A stretch of DNA of 64,000 nucleotides, from assembly GCF_018687635.1 (NCBI RefSeq), contig NZ_CP061300.1:2108648-2172647 (forward strand). The letters are read 5' to 3'. This DNA comes from Polynucleobacter sp. MWH-Braz-FAM2G. GTDB lineage: Bacteria > Pseudomonadota > Gammaproteobacteria > Burkholderiales > Burkholderiaceae. Below are positions 46,689 to 56,930 of the stretch, in pieces. Numbering within the stretch: the stretch's first letter is position 1; every line of letters begins with the position of its first letter. The notes under the pieces were generated by a model. That model saw only the letters and a program-made list of their open reading frames with translations, was not told where the DNA came from and did no database searches. The translations under genes were made by a program, and so were the position numbers.

Positions 46689-48998
46689 TTAGGCTGCCTC
46701 TTTTGCTAAATTCATAAACAATATCGATACTTTCGCGCCAATCACTTCATCGCCCTGCATACGGTTTCGAATTTCAATTTTGGCAGAGTGATCATCAACA
46801 ATCTTCTTCACTACCGCCAACCCCAATCCGGTGCCTTTGCTCTTCGTAGTTACATAAGGCTCGAAGGCTCTTGCCAATATCTTAGCTGGAAATCCAATTC
46901 CGCTATCACTTATTGTTAACCGCACTGCGTTTTGAGCTTTTCCATTGTGCTCTCCATAAGGCACCAACTCCGTCTTTACTTCCACTGGATTATTGGGATG
47001 AGGGCCCTCAAGAGTGGCGTCTTGTGCGTTTTGTAGCAAATTATGAATAACCTGCCTCAATTGAGTGGGGTCACCCATAATATCTGGGCAGCTAGGATCA
47101 AGCTGCGTATGCAAAGGACTGCCCTCATAGAGACCCAAAATTTCTTTGGTCAATGTATTAATGGATACCGGCTTTAATTGCGGTGTGGGCGTTTTTGCAA
47201 AATCCCTAAAATCATTCACCATCTCTTTCATTGCCTGAACTTGGCCAATGATTGTTTCGGTGCTGCGATTAATCATTTCTTCCTGCTCTGGTGTCAGCTT
47301 ACCTGCAAGCTTGTGCTGCAATCTTTCTGCAGAAAGCTGAATAGGTGTGAGAGGATTTTTAATTTCATGGGCTAGACGCCTTGCTACTTCACTCCAAGCA
47401 ATAGACCTTTGGGCACTAACCACATCAGTAATATCATCGAAAACTACCATTCGCAAATCGTCCGAAAGCTCAGTGCCACGGACAAATAAAGTAACACCTA
47501 ATTCATTTTCAAACTCATTTGTGCTGTGCAACTGAATTTGTTTTTGCCACACGGGCGCATTATTTTGTATAGGCTGATATTCGGCGTCACCTTTGCTTAG
47601 AACAGCCAACTTCATGGTGGCAAATCCCTCTTTGATGGCTGCCTCAAACTCTACTAATGCTGGACTAGTGCTTAGCGGCTTTCCATCCAAAAGCGTGAGG
47701 TCTTGGGCAAAAATTCGATCTGCGCCCGGATTGGTTGAGACGACGTTGTAATTTTTGTCAAAAATACACACTCCTGCAGTAAGACTTCCCAATACTCGCT
47801 CTAAAAATGCCTTTGATTCTTGAAGAGATGTGCGGGTATCAGCCAACTGTCTCGTCATGACATTAAATTGTCTGGTGAGCATTCCAAGTTCATCGCCCGT
47901 ATCCAACTCTGGCTTGGGCGACAAGTCTCCCTGTGCAACCGCCTGAGTTCCTCTCAAAAGCATCAAGAGAGGGCGCGCAAGCTGTCTGCCCAACATTAAG
48001 GCCAAAGTAATGGCAACGAATACCGCAAAAAAGAGAGTGAGAGTCAAGGTGCCCACAAACATTTTGCGAAGCCCAGTACGGCCCAATGCTTTTTCTTGAT
48101 ATTCAGTGTAAGCAGATTCCACCGCAAAGATATTTTTTGCCAATGGAGTTGGTATGTAACGAACTAGCTGTAAAAAATATTTATCTTCTACATCTTTTCC
48201 AGTATCTGATTTACTAATGGCGGCTTTTTTACGTACAACCGGCACAATAGCTCTTATACGATATCCGCGTTGACCGCCCTCAATTTCAATTTGATCTAAA
48301 AAAGTAATCCCTTTTTTATTAAAAGCCTCTTGCACAACATCAGCACTGGGAGGAGGAATATATTTTTTAGGCTTGGCCTCGCTTGTAAAAATTAAATCGC
48401 GATGCACATTAAAAAGACTAATCTCTTGAATACCAAATTGGTTGCGAATCTTCATCACCGCTGAAGCAACCTGATCTGCAGTAGCGCCCGAGGGGAACTG
48501 CACTATTTGCTCGGCAATAAAATTACCTTCACCCAGGATTTCTTCTTGCGCAACACGCAGCGTTACTCGCCCTAACTCCAAGCCCGAATTCAAGGCTGAC
48601 TCAACCTTTACGTCGAACCAGGACTCGATACTCCGTGAAACGAACTGCAGAGAAACGCCATATAGAATGAGGCCAGGAACGATACCGACCAGCGCAAAAA
48701 TCATTGCCAATTTGGCAATCAATCGCGTACCAAAATGGCCTCGATACCAACGAACAGCGATGACAACAACTAAAATCAATATTACTAACGTTAAGCAAAT
48801 GCCAATAACTATATTGGCCGCATACAGCCAAATAAAGTAGTTATCAAAAAATTCCGTATTCGACGATGCGATTGCAAGCAAAAATAAAAGCAATAAAGCA
48901 AAAACACCAATTGCCCCAATCGTTATTGGGATCGCTTTTTTGTTCCAAGCTTTCGATGTAAAAAAACTTGCGTCCATTAGGGCTGAAATCGCTTTCAT
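46689..48998 (-). CDS. NtrY-like membrane sensor histidine kinase
   Basis: 769 residues. Several N-terminal membrane helices (to about residue 130), an extracytoplasmic sensing region, another helix near 325-345, HAMP (LARPLLMLLRGTQAVAQGD), a PAS-like region (LERVLGSLTAGVCIFDKNYNVVSTN), the H-box VARRLAHEIKNPLTPIQLSAERLQ, and the ATPase domain (VIHNLLQNAQDA, DSGIGFP, KGTGLGLAVVKKI). It likely phosphorylates the regulator downstream. It overlaps the DUF4390 gene by 4 bp. Confidence 0.92.
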   Translation of the reverse strand: MKAISALMDASFFTSKAWNKKAIPITIGAIGVFALLLLFLLAIASSNTEFFDNYFIWLYAANIVIGICLTLVILILVVVIAVRWYRGHFGTRLIAKLAMIFALVGIVPGLILYGVSLQFVSRSIESWFDVKVESALNSGLELGRVTLRVAQEEILGEGNFIAEQIVQFPSGATADQVASAVMKIRNQFGIQEISLFNVHRDLIFTSEAKPKKYIPPPSADVVQEAFNKKGITFLDQIEIEGGQRGYRIRAIVPVVRKKAAISKSDTGKDVEDKYFLQLVRYIPTPLAKNIFAVESAYTEYQEKALGRTGLRKMFVGTLTLTLFFAVFVAITLALMLGRQLARPLLMLLRGTQAVAQGDLSPKPELDTGDELGMLTRQFNVMTRQLADTRTSLQESKAFLERVLGSLTAGVCIFDKNYNVVSTNPGADRIFAQDLTLLDGKPLSTSPALVEFEAAIKEGFATMKLAVLSKGDAEYQPIQNNAPVWQKQIQLHSTNEFENELGVTLFVRGTELSDDLRMVVFDDITDVVSAQRSIAWSEVARRLAHEIKNPLTPIQLSAERLQHKLAGKLTPEQEEMINRSTETIIGQVQAMKEMVNDFRDFAKTPTPQLKPVSINTLTKEILGLYEGSPLHTQLDPSCPDIMGDPTQLRQVIHNLLQNAQDATLEGPHPNNPVEVKTELVPYGEHNGKAQNAVRLTISDSGIGFPAKILARAFEPYVTTKSKGTGLGLAVVKKIVDDHSAKIEIRNRMQGDEVIGAKVSILFMNLAKEAA

Positions 48999-49576
48999 CT
49001 TTTTATCTGATTCGGCCCATTAGCAACAAATGGAAAACGATACCAATCGCTTGAAACATTCCAGTCGCGATTATTAAGTGCATTCACTTGAAATGGTTTT
49101 GGCAATTTACTAAGATCCAGGGTCATACGCAAAGCTGCGGTATATGCTTTATTAGGATCGAGTTGGGCATTGTCAATGACATGCCACCCACCAATACTTC
49201 CTACCGCTTGTAATGCTTCAGAGATAGTCTTTGCAGAAAAAGTGAAGCCTTCGGAAGCAATCCGATATTGCTGGGTAAGAGGTTGATAAGACAAGCGAGT
49301 TTGTCTTTGTGCAAGCGCAGACTTTTCATCAAACCAATACCAGCGTGAACGCGTTAAATCAAAGTCCGTTTGGAAATGCAAAACAACGCCTTTTTGTACG
49401 GCATCTTCTAAACCCGGGGATAACTCAATCTGAAAAGTGGCATTCAGGAGCCAATCGTTATCCACCTTCTCGAGCTCAAAGGATTTAATCTTGATGCCTT
49501 CTGCACTAACGTTGGCCGTCAGAACACCCAAGGCCATCAAACACAAAAAGAGAAATTGTTTAATTTTTCGGCTCAT
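48995..49576 (-). CDS. DUF4390 family exported protein
   Basis: 193 residues with a signal peptide (FLFLCLMALGVLTANVSA). The domain includes DNDWLLNATFQIELSPGLEDAVQKGVVLHFQTDFDLTRSRWYWF, characteristic of DUF4390. It sits between rsmB and the NtrY-like kinase, with 4-bp overlaps on both sides, so it may contribute to the periplasmic input of that kinase (inference). Confidence 0.88.
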   Translation of the reverse strand: MSRKIKQFLFLCLMALGVLTANVSAEGIKIKSFELEKVDNDWLLNATFQIELSPGLEDAVQKGVVLHFQTDFDLTRSRWYWFDEKSALAQRQTRLSYQPLTQQYRIASEGFTFSAKTISEALQAVGSIGGWHVIDNAQLDPNKAYTAALRMTLDLSKLPKPFQVNALNNRDWNVSSDWYRFPFVANGPNQIKR

Positions 49577-50889
49577 GGCCCATTTTTTTTAAACAAGGCA
49601 TAGTAAAAACCATCATTTAATTCGCTGGGCAAAAGTTGGCCAGGCGCATCTAATCGTAACGCATTGGTGTGCTGCTGAGCAAACCAAATTGCTTGCTCCT
49701 CTCCTTCTTCAGGAAAAATAGAGCAGGTTACATACAAAAGCGCACCTTGTGGCCCGAGCATTTTCCATGCCTGATCCATAATTGCGCGCTGCCTTGCTTG
49801 AAGCGCCCTCACGTCTGCTTCACGTCTTAAGAATGGAATGTCTGGGTGTCGAGCCACTATCCCCGAGGCTGAACAAGGGGCATCTAGAAGAATCTTGTCA
49901 AACTGAACACCATCCCACCATCCTGCTTTTGAAGCATCACCTCGAATGACTTGCACCTGATTTGAATGCAAACGAAGGCGATCTAAATTTCCGCTTATTT
50001 TTCCAATTCGATCACCATCCAACTCTAGAGCTCTCATCGAACAATCTGCCAACTCCAATATATGCGCTGTTTTACCCCCGGGCGCAGCACAAGCATCGAG
50101 CACCAACTCACCAGCCTGAGGATTTAATAAAACTGCGGCAAGTTGCGCTCCGGCATCTTGCACAGAAACGGCGCCCGTATAAAAACCAGGTAAATCAGAT
50201 ACAGGGGCTGCCTCTGGCAACAGTAGTGCGGAAGACAAGGAGACGCTGGCCAGTTCATCGATAGGTATGGATGAAATTCCTTCGTCGGCTAACAAAGATT
50301 GGTATTGATCACGCGTATATTGCCTTTGATTTACGCGCAGGATTAATGGTGCGCGCTTAGCTTGATGAAACAAAATAGATTGCCACCGCTTAGAGTAATT
50401 GCGTTTTAGATTAGCGCGCCACCAAGCGGGCACATACATGGGAATAGGATCGGGCGGATAACTCTTTTCGCCGGGGGATGGTTGGGTCAAGAGACCGACC
50501 TTACGCAGGACTGCATTAACCAGTCCTTTTGCATACATTGTTTTATCGTACTCGCCACATGCCTTCACTGCCTGATCAACAATAGTATGTGCTGGATAGC
50601 TTTTGCCATCTACCCCAGTTTGCAAGAATAGTGCTATCGCAACGCTGAGCAAATGATCAACTTCTGATGGCGGTGGCTTGGGAATAAATTGCTTGATTAA
50701 CTCATGGGAACGTACCCATTTACGAAGCGCATCAAAGCTTAAACTTTGGACTATCGGACGCTCATGCGCCTCCAGTTGATCCAAAACTTCTGTTAGCGAT
50801 CGGCCGCTCATTACCTCGCTAATCGCTTGGGCGGCAATGGTGATTGCTTCAGAAAGCGGGAGACTGCGTGGTGTTTTTTGATCAGTCAA
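49573..50889 (-). CDS. rsmB: 16S rRNA m5C967 methyltransferase
   Basis: 438 residues. An N-terminal NusB-like domain (about 1-150) precedes a Rossmann methyltransferase domain: DACAAPGGKTAHILELA (SAM binding), DAPCSASGIVARHPD (Cys for release) and LLYVTCSIFPEEGEEQ (catalytic Cys). It methylates C967 of 16S rRNA. It overlaps the DUF4390 gene by 4 bp and lies 4 bp after htpX. Confidence 0.95.
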   Translation of the reverse strand: MTDQKTPRSLPLSEAITIAAQAISEVMSGRSLTEVLDQLEAHERPIVQSLSFDALRKWVRSHELIKQFIPKPPPSEVDHLLSVAIALFLQTGVDGKSYPAHTIVDQAVKACGEYDKTMYAKGLVNAVLRKVGLLTQPSPGEKSYPPDPIPMYVPAWWRANLKRNYSKRWQSILFHQAKRAPLILRVNQRQYTRDQYQSLLADEGISSIPIDELASVSLSSALLLPEAAPVSDLPGFYTGAVSVQDAGAQLAAVLLNPQAGELVLDACAAPGGKTAHILELADCSMRALELDGDRIGKISGNLDRLRLHSNQVQVIRGDASKAGWWDGVQFDKILLDAPCSASGIVARHPDIPFLRREADVRALQARQRAIMDQAWKMLGPQGALLYVTCSIFPEEGEEQAIWFAQQHTNALRLDAPGQLLPSELNDGFYYALFKKNGP

Positions 50890-50893
50890 ATTG

Positions 50894-51757
50894 TTATGCT
50901 CCGGGATATACCCCGTTTTTAGCCATACTCATTAAGCGTGCCACACGATCTTCGGTAGGTGGATGGGTTGAAAAAAGTTGCGCAAAGCCACCCGCACTTA
51001 AAGGATTAAGAATCATCATCTGCGCAGTCTCAGGATGCTGTTCAACCGCATGAAATGGGATTCCTTGAGCATAGTTGTGAATTTTTTCTAATGCTTGTGC
51101 GAGCGCCTCTGGATCCGAACTAATTTCAGCGCCACCTCGATCAGCCTCATATTCCCGCGCCCGCGAAATACTCATCTGAATCAGACTTGCTGCAATTGGC
51201 GCCAAAATTGCAACCATGATGCTCGCTATTGGATTATTAGGCCTACCTTCAGAATCGCGCCCACCAAAAAACATAGCAAAATTTGCGAGCGCAGAAATGG
51301 CGCCAGCCATCGTAGCTGCAACCGTTGATATCAAGATATCTCGATGACGAACATGTGCGAGTTCGTGTGCCATGACACCACGTAGCTCGCGATTGGAGAG
51401 AATCTTCAGAATCCCAGTCGTTGCCGCTACCGAGGCATTGTCTGGATTGCGCCCGGTTGCAAATGCATTTGGCGCATCTTCATCAATCAAAAAAACTTTT
51501 GGCATTGGCAAGCCCGCTTTTTCGGAGAGCTCTTTTACTAAACCATAAAATTGTGGTGCAGATCTTTCATCAACCTGTTGTGCATTGGTCATTCTCAGAA
51601 CCATCGTGTCTGAAAACCAATAACTAAAGAAGTTCATTCCTACAGCCATCAATAAGGCCATCAACATGCCTTGTTTGCCACCAAGCATGCCGCCTACGAC
51701 AATAAATAAAGCGGTAATGGCCGCCATCAAAACAGCAGTCTTTGCAAAATTAAACAT
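50894..51757 (-). CDS. htpX: Membrane zinc metalloprotease HtpX
   Basis: 287 residues. Two N-terminal membrane helices, the catalytic HExxH in [13 protein letters not shown], two further helices, and a downstream Glu in [13 protein letters not shown]. It degrades misfolded inner-membrane proteins. It lies 2 bp after fmt. Confidence 0.96.
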   Translation of the reverse strand: MFNFAKTAVLMAAITALFIVVGGMLGGKQGMLMALLMAVGMNFFSYWFSDTMVLRMTNAQQVDERSAPQFYGLVKELSEKAGLPMPKVFLIDEDAPNAFATGRNPDNASVAATTGILKILSNRELRGVMAHELAHVRHRDILISTVAATMAGAISALANFAMFFGGRDSEGRPNNPIASIMVAILAPIAASLIQMSISRAREYEADRGGAEISSDPEALAQALEKIHNYAQGIPFHAVEQHPETAQMMILNPLSAGGFAQLFSTHPPTEDRVARLMSMAKNGVYPGA

Positions 51758-51759
51758 TC

Positions 51760-52758
51760 CTACTCCTTTGACTGAAAGCGCAACAATTTTTCATTAGGGC
51801 TGATTGATTGCAAGCATGTTTTGGCATCCATTTTTTTGCCACCCGGCTTTTGCATTTCCAAAACCTCAATTACCCCATGCCCGCACTGAATGTATCCGCC
51901 ACGCTCACTAAATCCAAGTACGTCACCAATTTTTCCGGCCCCATCTAAAGACTTAGTGTTCGCCAGTTTTGAGTTCCAAAGCTTGATGACAAGCCCATTG
52001 AGATTGCTAGTTGCCCCTGGAAACGGATTGAAGGCTCGAATACGTTGATCAATTTCTTTGGCGCTTAAATTCCAATCTATCTCTGCCTCGTTTTTCAATA
52101 TTTTTTCAGCATAACTTATGCCATCTTTGGGTTGCTGGAGACGAATTAAGTTTTTGCCTTGCTGCAAAGAATCTAACACTTGAACAATCAAATTAGCGCC
52201 CAGATTAGCCAGTCGATCATGCAGACTTGCGCTAGTTTCATCGCTTGCAATTTCAAGATCGGAAGTTAAAACAGTATCTCCAGTATCTAAGCCCGCATCC
52301 ATTTGCATGATGCAGACCCCTGTTCTAGAGTCTCCTGCTTCAATTGCACGCTGTATGGGTGCTGCACCCCGCCAGCGTGGAAGTAGTGAGGCATGAATAT
52401 TGAAACTACCGTGTCTTCCAGTCTTCTCACAAATATCTAAAACTTCTTGCGGCAAGATTAGGCCGTAAGCAACCACGACCATTGCATCAAACTCTAGTTC
52501 TGATAAATGCTTATAGGCAGCTAAAGCCTGTGCTCTTTTATCAGGATCCGTGCTTGTTTGTCTTAATGTCTCTGGTTGCAATACTGGAATGTTGTTTTGC
52601 AAAGCAAATTCTTTAACAGGGCTTGCATGCAAGTGCATGCCCCTCCCTGCACGACGATCTGGTTGCGTAAGCGCCAAGACAATTTCATGGCCCGCATCAT
52701 AGATGGCTCGCATTGCTTGCGCAGCAAACTCAGGAGTTCCAGCAAAGACAATTTTCAT
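51760..52758 (-). CDS. fmt: Methionyl-tRNA formyltransferase
   Basis: 332 residues. [19 protein letters not shown] opening and the catalytic block [25 protein letters not shown] with Asn, His and the later Asp (TGDT). It formylates initiator Met-tRNA. It follows def by 8 bp, the usual def-fmt pair. Confidence 0.97.
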   Translation of the reverse strand: MKIVFAGTPEFAAQAMRAIYDAGHEIVLALTQPDRRAGRGMHLHASPVKEFALQNNIPVLQPETLRQTSTDPDKRAQALAAYKHLSELEFDAMVVVAYGLILPQEVLDICEKTGRHGSFNIHASLLPRWRGAAPIQRAIEAGDSRTGVCIMQMDAGLDTGDTVLTSDLEIASDETSASLHDRLANLGANLIVQVLDSLQQGKNLIRLQQPKDGISYAEKILKNEAEIDWNLSAKEIDQRIRAFNPFPGATSNLNGLVIKLWNSKLANTKSLDGAGKIGDVLGFSERGGYIQCGHGVIEVLEMQKPGGKKMDAKTCLQSISPNEKLLRFQSKE

Positions 52759-52766
52759 TGGGGCGC

Positions 52767-53282
52767 TTAGCGCTGACCTACTAATTCTTTTGCGCGCTTC
52801 TTCATTTTCTGTGAGATACGTGTTCTCTTAAGTATTGATAAATACTCTACAAATACTTTTCCTTGCAAATGATCTAACTCGTGCTGCAAGCAAACCGCCA
52901 ATAGACCATCCGCATCTATTTCAAATTCTTTACCGTGGATATCCAAAGCCTTGACCCTAATTTCAGCAGGCCTCTCAACTTCGTCATAAAACTCAGGAAC
53001 AGACAAACAACCTTCGCGCCAAGATTTTTTCTCTTCGCTTGCCCAAACGATTTCTGGATTAATAAAAACCATCAATTCATTTTGTTCGTCTGATACATCA
53101 ATTACGACAATTCGTTCATGGATATCCACTTGTGTTGCCGCCAATCCCACCCCTGGAGCGTCGTACATCGTCTCAGCCATATCGGCAACAATTTTCTTTA
53201 TACGAGCATCCACTTGTGCGACAGGTTTAGCAACCTTGTGCAAGCGGGGATCTGGATAACAAAGGACGTTCAATAAAGCCAT
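52767..53282 (-). CDS. def: Peptide deformylase
   Basis: 171 residues from ATG 53282, giving the canonical [21 protein letters not shown] start; the frame opens at 53300. Metal and catalytic motifs: [15 protein letters not shown] and QHELDHLQG. It removes the N-formyl group from new proteins. Divergent from dprA. Confidence 0.97.
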   Translation of the reverse strand: MALLNVLCYPDPRLHKVAKPVAQVDARIKKIVADMAETMYDAPGVGLAATQVDIHERIVVIDVSDEQNELMVFINPEIVWASEEKKSWREGCLSVPEFYDEVERPAEIRVKALDIHGKEFEIDADGLLAVCLQHELDHLQGKVFVEYLSILKRTRISQKMKKRAKELVGQR

Positions 53283-53353
53283 GTAGGAATTATCCAACAT
53301 GGCTATCAGTCTGTCCTGATTGCTCTCATTCCCCCAAAGAACAAAATAGGTTT

Positions 53354-54028
53354 ATGTCCAGCCCCCTCGCGCCAAATTACCCCATTCAAATAAGTCACAA
53401 AAACAGTCTTTACCCCGCTCGATTACGCGATTTATATGATCCCCCCAGCTCACTCTATATATGTGGAAACATCAGCCTATTGAAAATGCCCATGATTGCC
53501 ATCGTGGGCTCCAGAAATGCCAGCCCTGAGGGCATAAAAAACGCAAGACTCTTTGCTAAGGCCCTATCAAAGGCTGGAGCGTTGATTATCTCGGGCCTGG
53601 CGAGGGGAATTGATAGTGCGGCCCATATTGCGGCAATAGAGCTCGGTTCAAATCACTTTACCGCCGCAATTTTGGGAACTGGAATTGACATCGTTTATCC
53701 CAAGGAAAATTTTGGTCTTTCTCAGGCCATTTCTAGACAGGGTTTATTAATCTCCGAATTTCCCTTGGGGGCTGGACCCCAAAAATGGCATTTCCCAAAG
53801 CGAAATCGCATCATCGCTGCTTTAGCACTTGGAGTGGTGGTGATAGAGGCGGCAGAAAAGTCTGGATCACTCATTACCGCTCGCTTAGCCGCAGACCTTG
53901 GAAGAGATGTTTTTGCGCTGCCGGGGTCGATACACGGCTTAAATTCTGCTGGATGCCACCGTCTTATTCAGCAAGGGGCTAAATTAGTCACTACCCCAAG
54001 AGATGTGCTTGAAGAACTACATTTTTAA
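53354..54028 (+). CDS. dprA: Short DprA-like DNA-processing protein
   Basis: 224 residues, well below the 350-390 of typical DprA. The Rossmann-fold domain is complete (MIAIVGSRNASPEG, SGLARGIDSAAH, ILGTGIDIVYPKEN, FPLGAGPQKWHFPKRNRIIAAL, SGSLITARLAADLGRDVFALPGS, GCHRLIQQGAKLV). The N-terminal SAM-like domain and the C-terminal winged helix are missing. Known DprA loads RecA on incoming ssDNA. The upstream frame runs into the def start, so the missing N-terminus is not there. Confidence 0.85.
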   Translation: MSSPLAPNYPIQISHKNSLYPARLRDLYDPPSSLYICGNISLLKMPMIAIVGSRNASPEGIKNARLFAKALSKAGALIISGLARGIDSAAHIAAIELGSNHFTAAILGTGIDIVYPKENFGLSQAISRQGLLISEFPLGAGPQKWHFPKRNRIIAALALGVVVIEAAEKSGSLITARLAADLGRDVFALPGSIHGLNSAGCHRLIQQGAKLVTTPRDVLEELHF

Positions 54029-54251
54029 CCAAAACCCTTATTTAAATAGCTAAAAAGTGGGTTTTTAGTAACAAAACAGGTGCTCACGCAAGAGCAAAAC
54101 AGGCAAAAAATGGGGGATTTTGGACTTTTTTTAATTTCTCGGTTAATAATAAAAAAGGGGTATTTATGAGACCAAGCCCTATTTTGGTTTAAATTGGTCA
54201 TCCCTTTTACCCCTTAAAACATCATTTCTAGCTCAAATTTAGGCAAAACGC

Positions 54252-56930
54252 GTGGCAACCAAAGCAACTACCAAGAAAAGCAGCCCAAAGACAACCGCTG
54301 GGGATCACCCTAAGGCGCTCATCATTGCCGAAAAACCCTCGGTTGCCAATGACATTGCCAAAGCCTTGGGTGGCTTTACAAAATACGAAGATTATTTTGA
54401 GAGTGATGAATTCCTAATCTCGTCTGCCGTGGGCCATTTATTAGAAATCGCTGCTCCAGAAGAGTTTGATGTGAAACGCGGCAAATGGTCTTTTGCCAAC
54501 CTGCCTGTGGTACCCCCCTATTTCGATTTGCGACCAATTGCTAAGACAGAGTCGCGTCTCAAGGTTTTGCAAAAACTGATTAAACGCAAAGATGTCACTA
54601 CGCTTATTAATGCTTGTGACGCGGGACGGGAAGGCGAGCTGATTTTCCGCTTAATTGCGCAACATGCCAAAACATCTCAATCTATTAAACGCCTTTGGTT
54701 GCAATCGATGACGCCAGCAGCAATTCGCGATGGCTTTGAGCATCTTCGTACCGATGAAGATATGAAACCGCTTGCTGATGCGGCCCGTTGTCGCTCTGAG
54801 GCTGACTGGTTGGTTGGCATCAACGGCACGCGTGCAATGACTGCTTTTAATAGCAAAAGCGGTGGCTTCTTCTTAACAACTGTAGGTCGCGTACAGACTC
54901 CAACGCTTTCTATTGTGGTTGAGCGCGAAGAGCTCATCCGCAAATTTGTTTCTAAGGATTACTGGGAAGTCAAAGCAGAATTTATCGCTGCTGCCGGTGT
55001 CTATGAAGGTCGCTGGTTTGATCCAAAGTTTAAAAAGGATGTCTCAGAACCCGATGCACGTGAAAACCGTTTATGGAGTGAGGCGGCGGCTCAAAGCATT
55101 GTTGCCGCATGCCGTGGCAAAAAGGCCAATGTCACAGAGGAAGCAAAACCGGCCACCCAACTAGCCCCGCAATTATTTGACTTAACCAGCTTGCAGCGTG
55201 AAGCAAACGCTCGCTTTGGTTTTTCTGCAAAAAATACCCTCGGTCTAGCTCAAGCCTTATATGAACGACACAAGGTTTTAACCTATCCTCGTACTGATGC
55301 AAAAGCACTCCCCGAAGACTATCTCGATACCGTTAAGCAAACGATGGAGAATTTTGCTGAGCATTCTCAAGATTACAGCGGTTTTGCAAAGCAAATTCTG
55401 CAGGGTGACCCGAAAGATCCAAAAACAAAAGCTGGCTATGGTTGGATCAAACCTAACAAACGCATTTTTGATAATTCAAAAATTTCAGACCACTTTGCAA
55501 TTATCCCAACTCTAGAAAAGCCAAAAAATTTAAGTGAGCCCGAAGCAAAACTCTACGATTTAGTTGTGAGGCGATTCTTGGCAGTTTTTTATCCTGCCGC
55601 AGAGTTTCGTGTCACCACTCGAATTACCGAAGCATCTGGTCACCACTTCAAAACTGAGGGGCGCGTCCTTGTCAATCCAGGGTGGCTAACGGTATACGGC
55701 AAATCCAACCAGGCAGATGACGAACTAGTTCCGGTCCAAGAAGGCGAAACTGTTCAAACTGAATCAATAACAGCGGTGCCTTTAAAAACAAAACCTCCAG
55801 CACGCTATACAGAGGCTACTTTGCTCTCAGCAATGGAAAGTGCTGGCAAGTGGGTTGATGATGATGAAATGCGCGAGGCAATGGCCGAAAAAGGTTTGGG
55901 GACTCCCGCAACAAGGGCGGCCATTATTGAAGGCTTGCTTGCTGAAAAATACATTGTGCGTGAAGCGCGCGAGCTCATTCCGACAGCCAAAGCTTTTCAG
56001 TTGATGACTTTGTTACGTGGCTTGGATGTTGAAGAGTTAACTCGTCCTGATTTAACTGGTAGCTGGGAGAACAAGCTTTCCCTCATCGAGCAAGGCAAGA
56101 TGAATCGCGATACCTTCATGCAAGAGATCGCTCAAATGACTCAACGCATTGTGAAGCGCGCCAAAGAATACGATAGCGATACTATTCCTGGCGAATATGC
56201 CACCATGGCCACGCCGTGCCCTCACTGCAAGGGTCCAGTAAAAGAAAACTATCGTCGTTTTGCTTGCGAAAAATGTGGCTTTACCATCAGCAAAACGCCA
56301 GGTGGTCGCGCTTTTGAATACCCAGAAGTTGAAGAGTTATTGCGCGAAAAAACTATCGGACCATTGCAAGGTTTCCGCAGCAAAATGGGTCGTCCTTTTG
56401 CAGCCATTATTAAGCTAAGCGAAATTCCAGAAGACGATAAAGACTATCCAAATGCAGGCTTCAAACTGGAGTTTGATTTTGGCAACACTCAGGATGATGA
56501 ATCTGAGGCGGTAGATTTCACAGGTCGTCAGGCCTTGGGTGCTTGCCCTAAATGCTCTGGTGCAGTTTACGAAGATGGTATGCGTTATGTTTGCGAAAAC
56601 AATACCGGACCCAATAAATCTTGCGATTTCAAAACGGGGAAAGTTGTTTTGCAGCAAGAAGTTTCCGCTGAACAAATTCAAAAATTGCTCAAGGAAGGCA
56701 AGACAGACCTTCTTGCCAACTTTAAATCTAATCGAACTGGGCGTGGATTTAAGGCTTACTTGGCCTTAGATGCTTCAGGCAAAATTGGTTTTGAATTTGA
56801 AGCAAAAGCGCCCAAAGCTGACGGCGCAACTAAAGCCCCTGCAAAAAAACGGGCGGGGGCTAGCGCAGCAACCAAGTCTGCCGCAAAGCCAAAACGCGCA
56901 AGCACAGCAAAATCATCCTCTAGTAGCTGA
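54252..56930 (+). CDS. topB: DNA topoisomerase III
   Basis: 892 residues from a GTG. Toprim domain (ALIIAEKPSVANDIAKAL, ACDAGREGELIFRL), active-site Tyr in HKVLTYPRTDAKALPEDY, two C-terminal Cys-type zinc motifs (CPHCKG...CEKC and CPKCSG...CENN) and a Lys/Ala-rich tail of about 45 residues. A type IA enzyme that decatenates DNA. The last 175 bp overlap the end of the opposite-strand FAD enzyme gene. Confidence 0.95.
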   Translation: MATKATTKKSSPKTTAGDHPKALIIAEKPSVANDIAKALGGFTKYEDYFESDEFLISSAVGHLLEIAAPEEFDVKRGKWSFANLPVVPPYFDLRPIAKTESRLKVLQKLIKRKDVTTLINACDAGREGELIFRLIAQHAKTSQSIKRLWLQSMTPAAIRDGFEHLRTDEDMKPLADAARCRSEADWLVGINGTRAMTAFNSKSGGFFLTTVGRVQTPTLSIVVEREELIRKFVSKDYWEVKAEFIAAAGVYEGRWFDPKFKKDVSEPDARENRLWSEAAAQSIVAACRGKKANVTEEAKPATQLAPQLFDLTSLQREANARFGFSAKNTLGLAQALYERHKVLTYPRTDAKALPEDYLDTVKQTMENFAEHSQDYSGFAKQILQGDPKDPKTKAGYGWIKPNKRIFDNSKISDHFAIIPTLEKPKNLSEPEAKLYDLVVRRFLAVFYPAAEFRVTTRITEASGHHFKTEGRVLVNPGWLTVYGKSNQADDELVPVQEGETVQTESITAVPLKTKPPARYTEATLLSAMESAGKWVDDDEMREAMAEKGLGTPATRAAIIEGLLAEKYIVREARELIPTAKAFQLMTLLRGLDVEELTRPDLTGSWENKLSLIEQGKMNRDTFMQEIAQMTQRIVKRAKEYDSDTIPGEYATMATPCPHCKGPVKENYRRFACEKCGFTISKTPGGRAFEYPEVEELLREKTIGPLQGFRSKMGRPFAAIIKLSEIPEDDKDYPNAGFKLEFDFGNTQDDESEAVDFTGRQALGACPKCSGAVYEDGMRYVCENNTGPNKSCDFKTGKVVLQQEVSAEQIQKLLKEGKTDLLANFKSNRTGRGFKAYLALDASGKIGFEFEAKAPKADGATKAPAKKRAGASAATKSAAKPKRASTAKSSSSS

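Noticed and set aside
54029..54251. Gap between dprA and topB as a possible small RNA or gene
   Set aside because: AT-rich, with no convincing hairpin with U-tract, promoter pair or conserved short frame.
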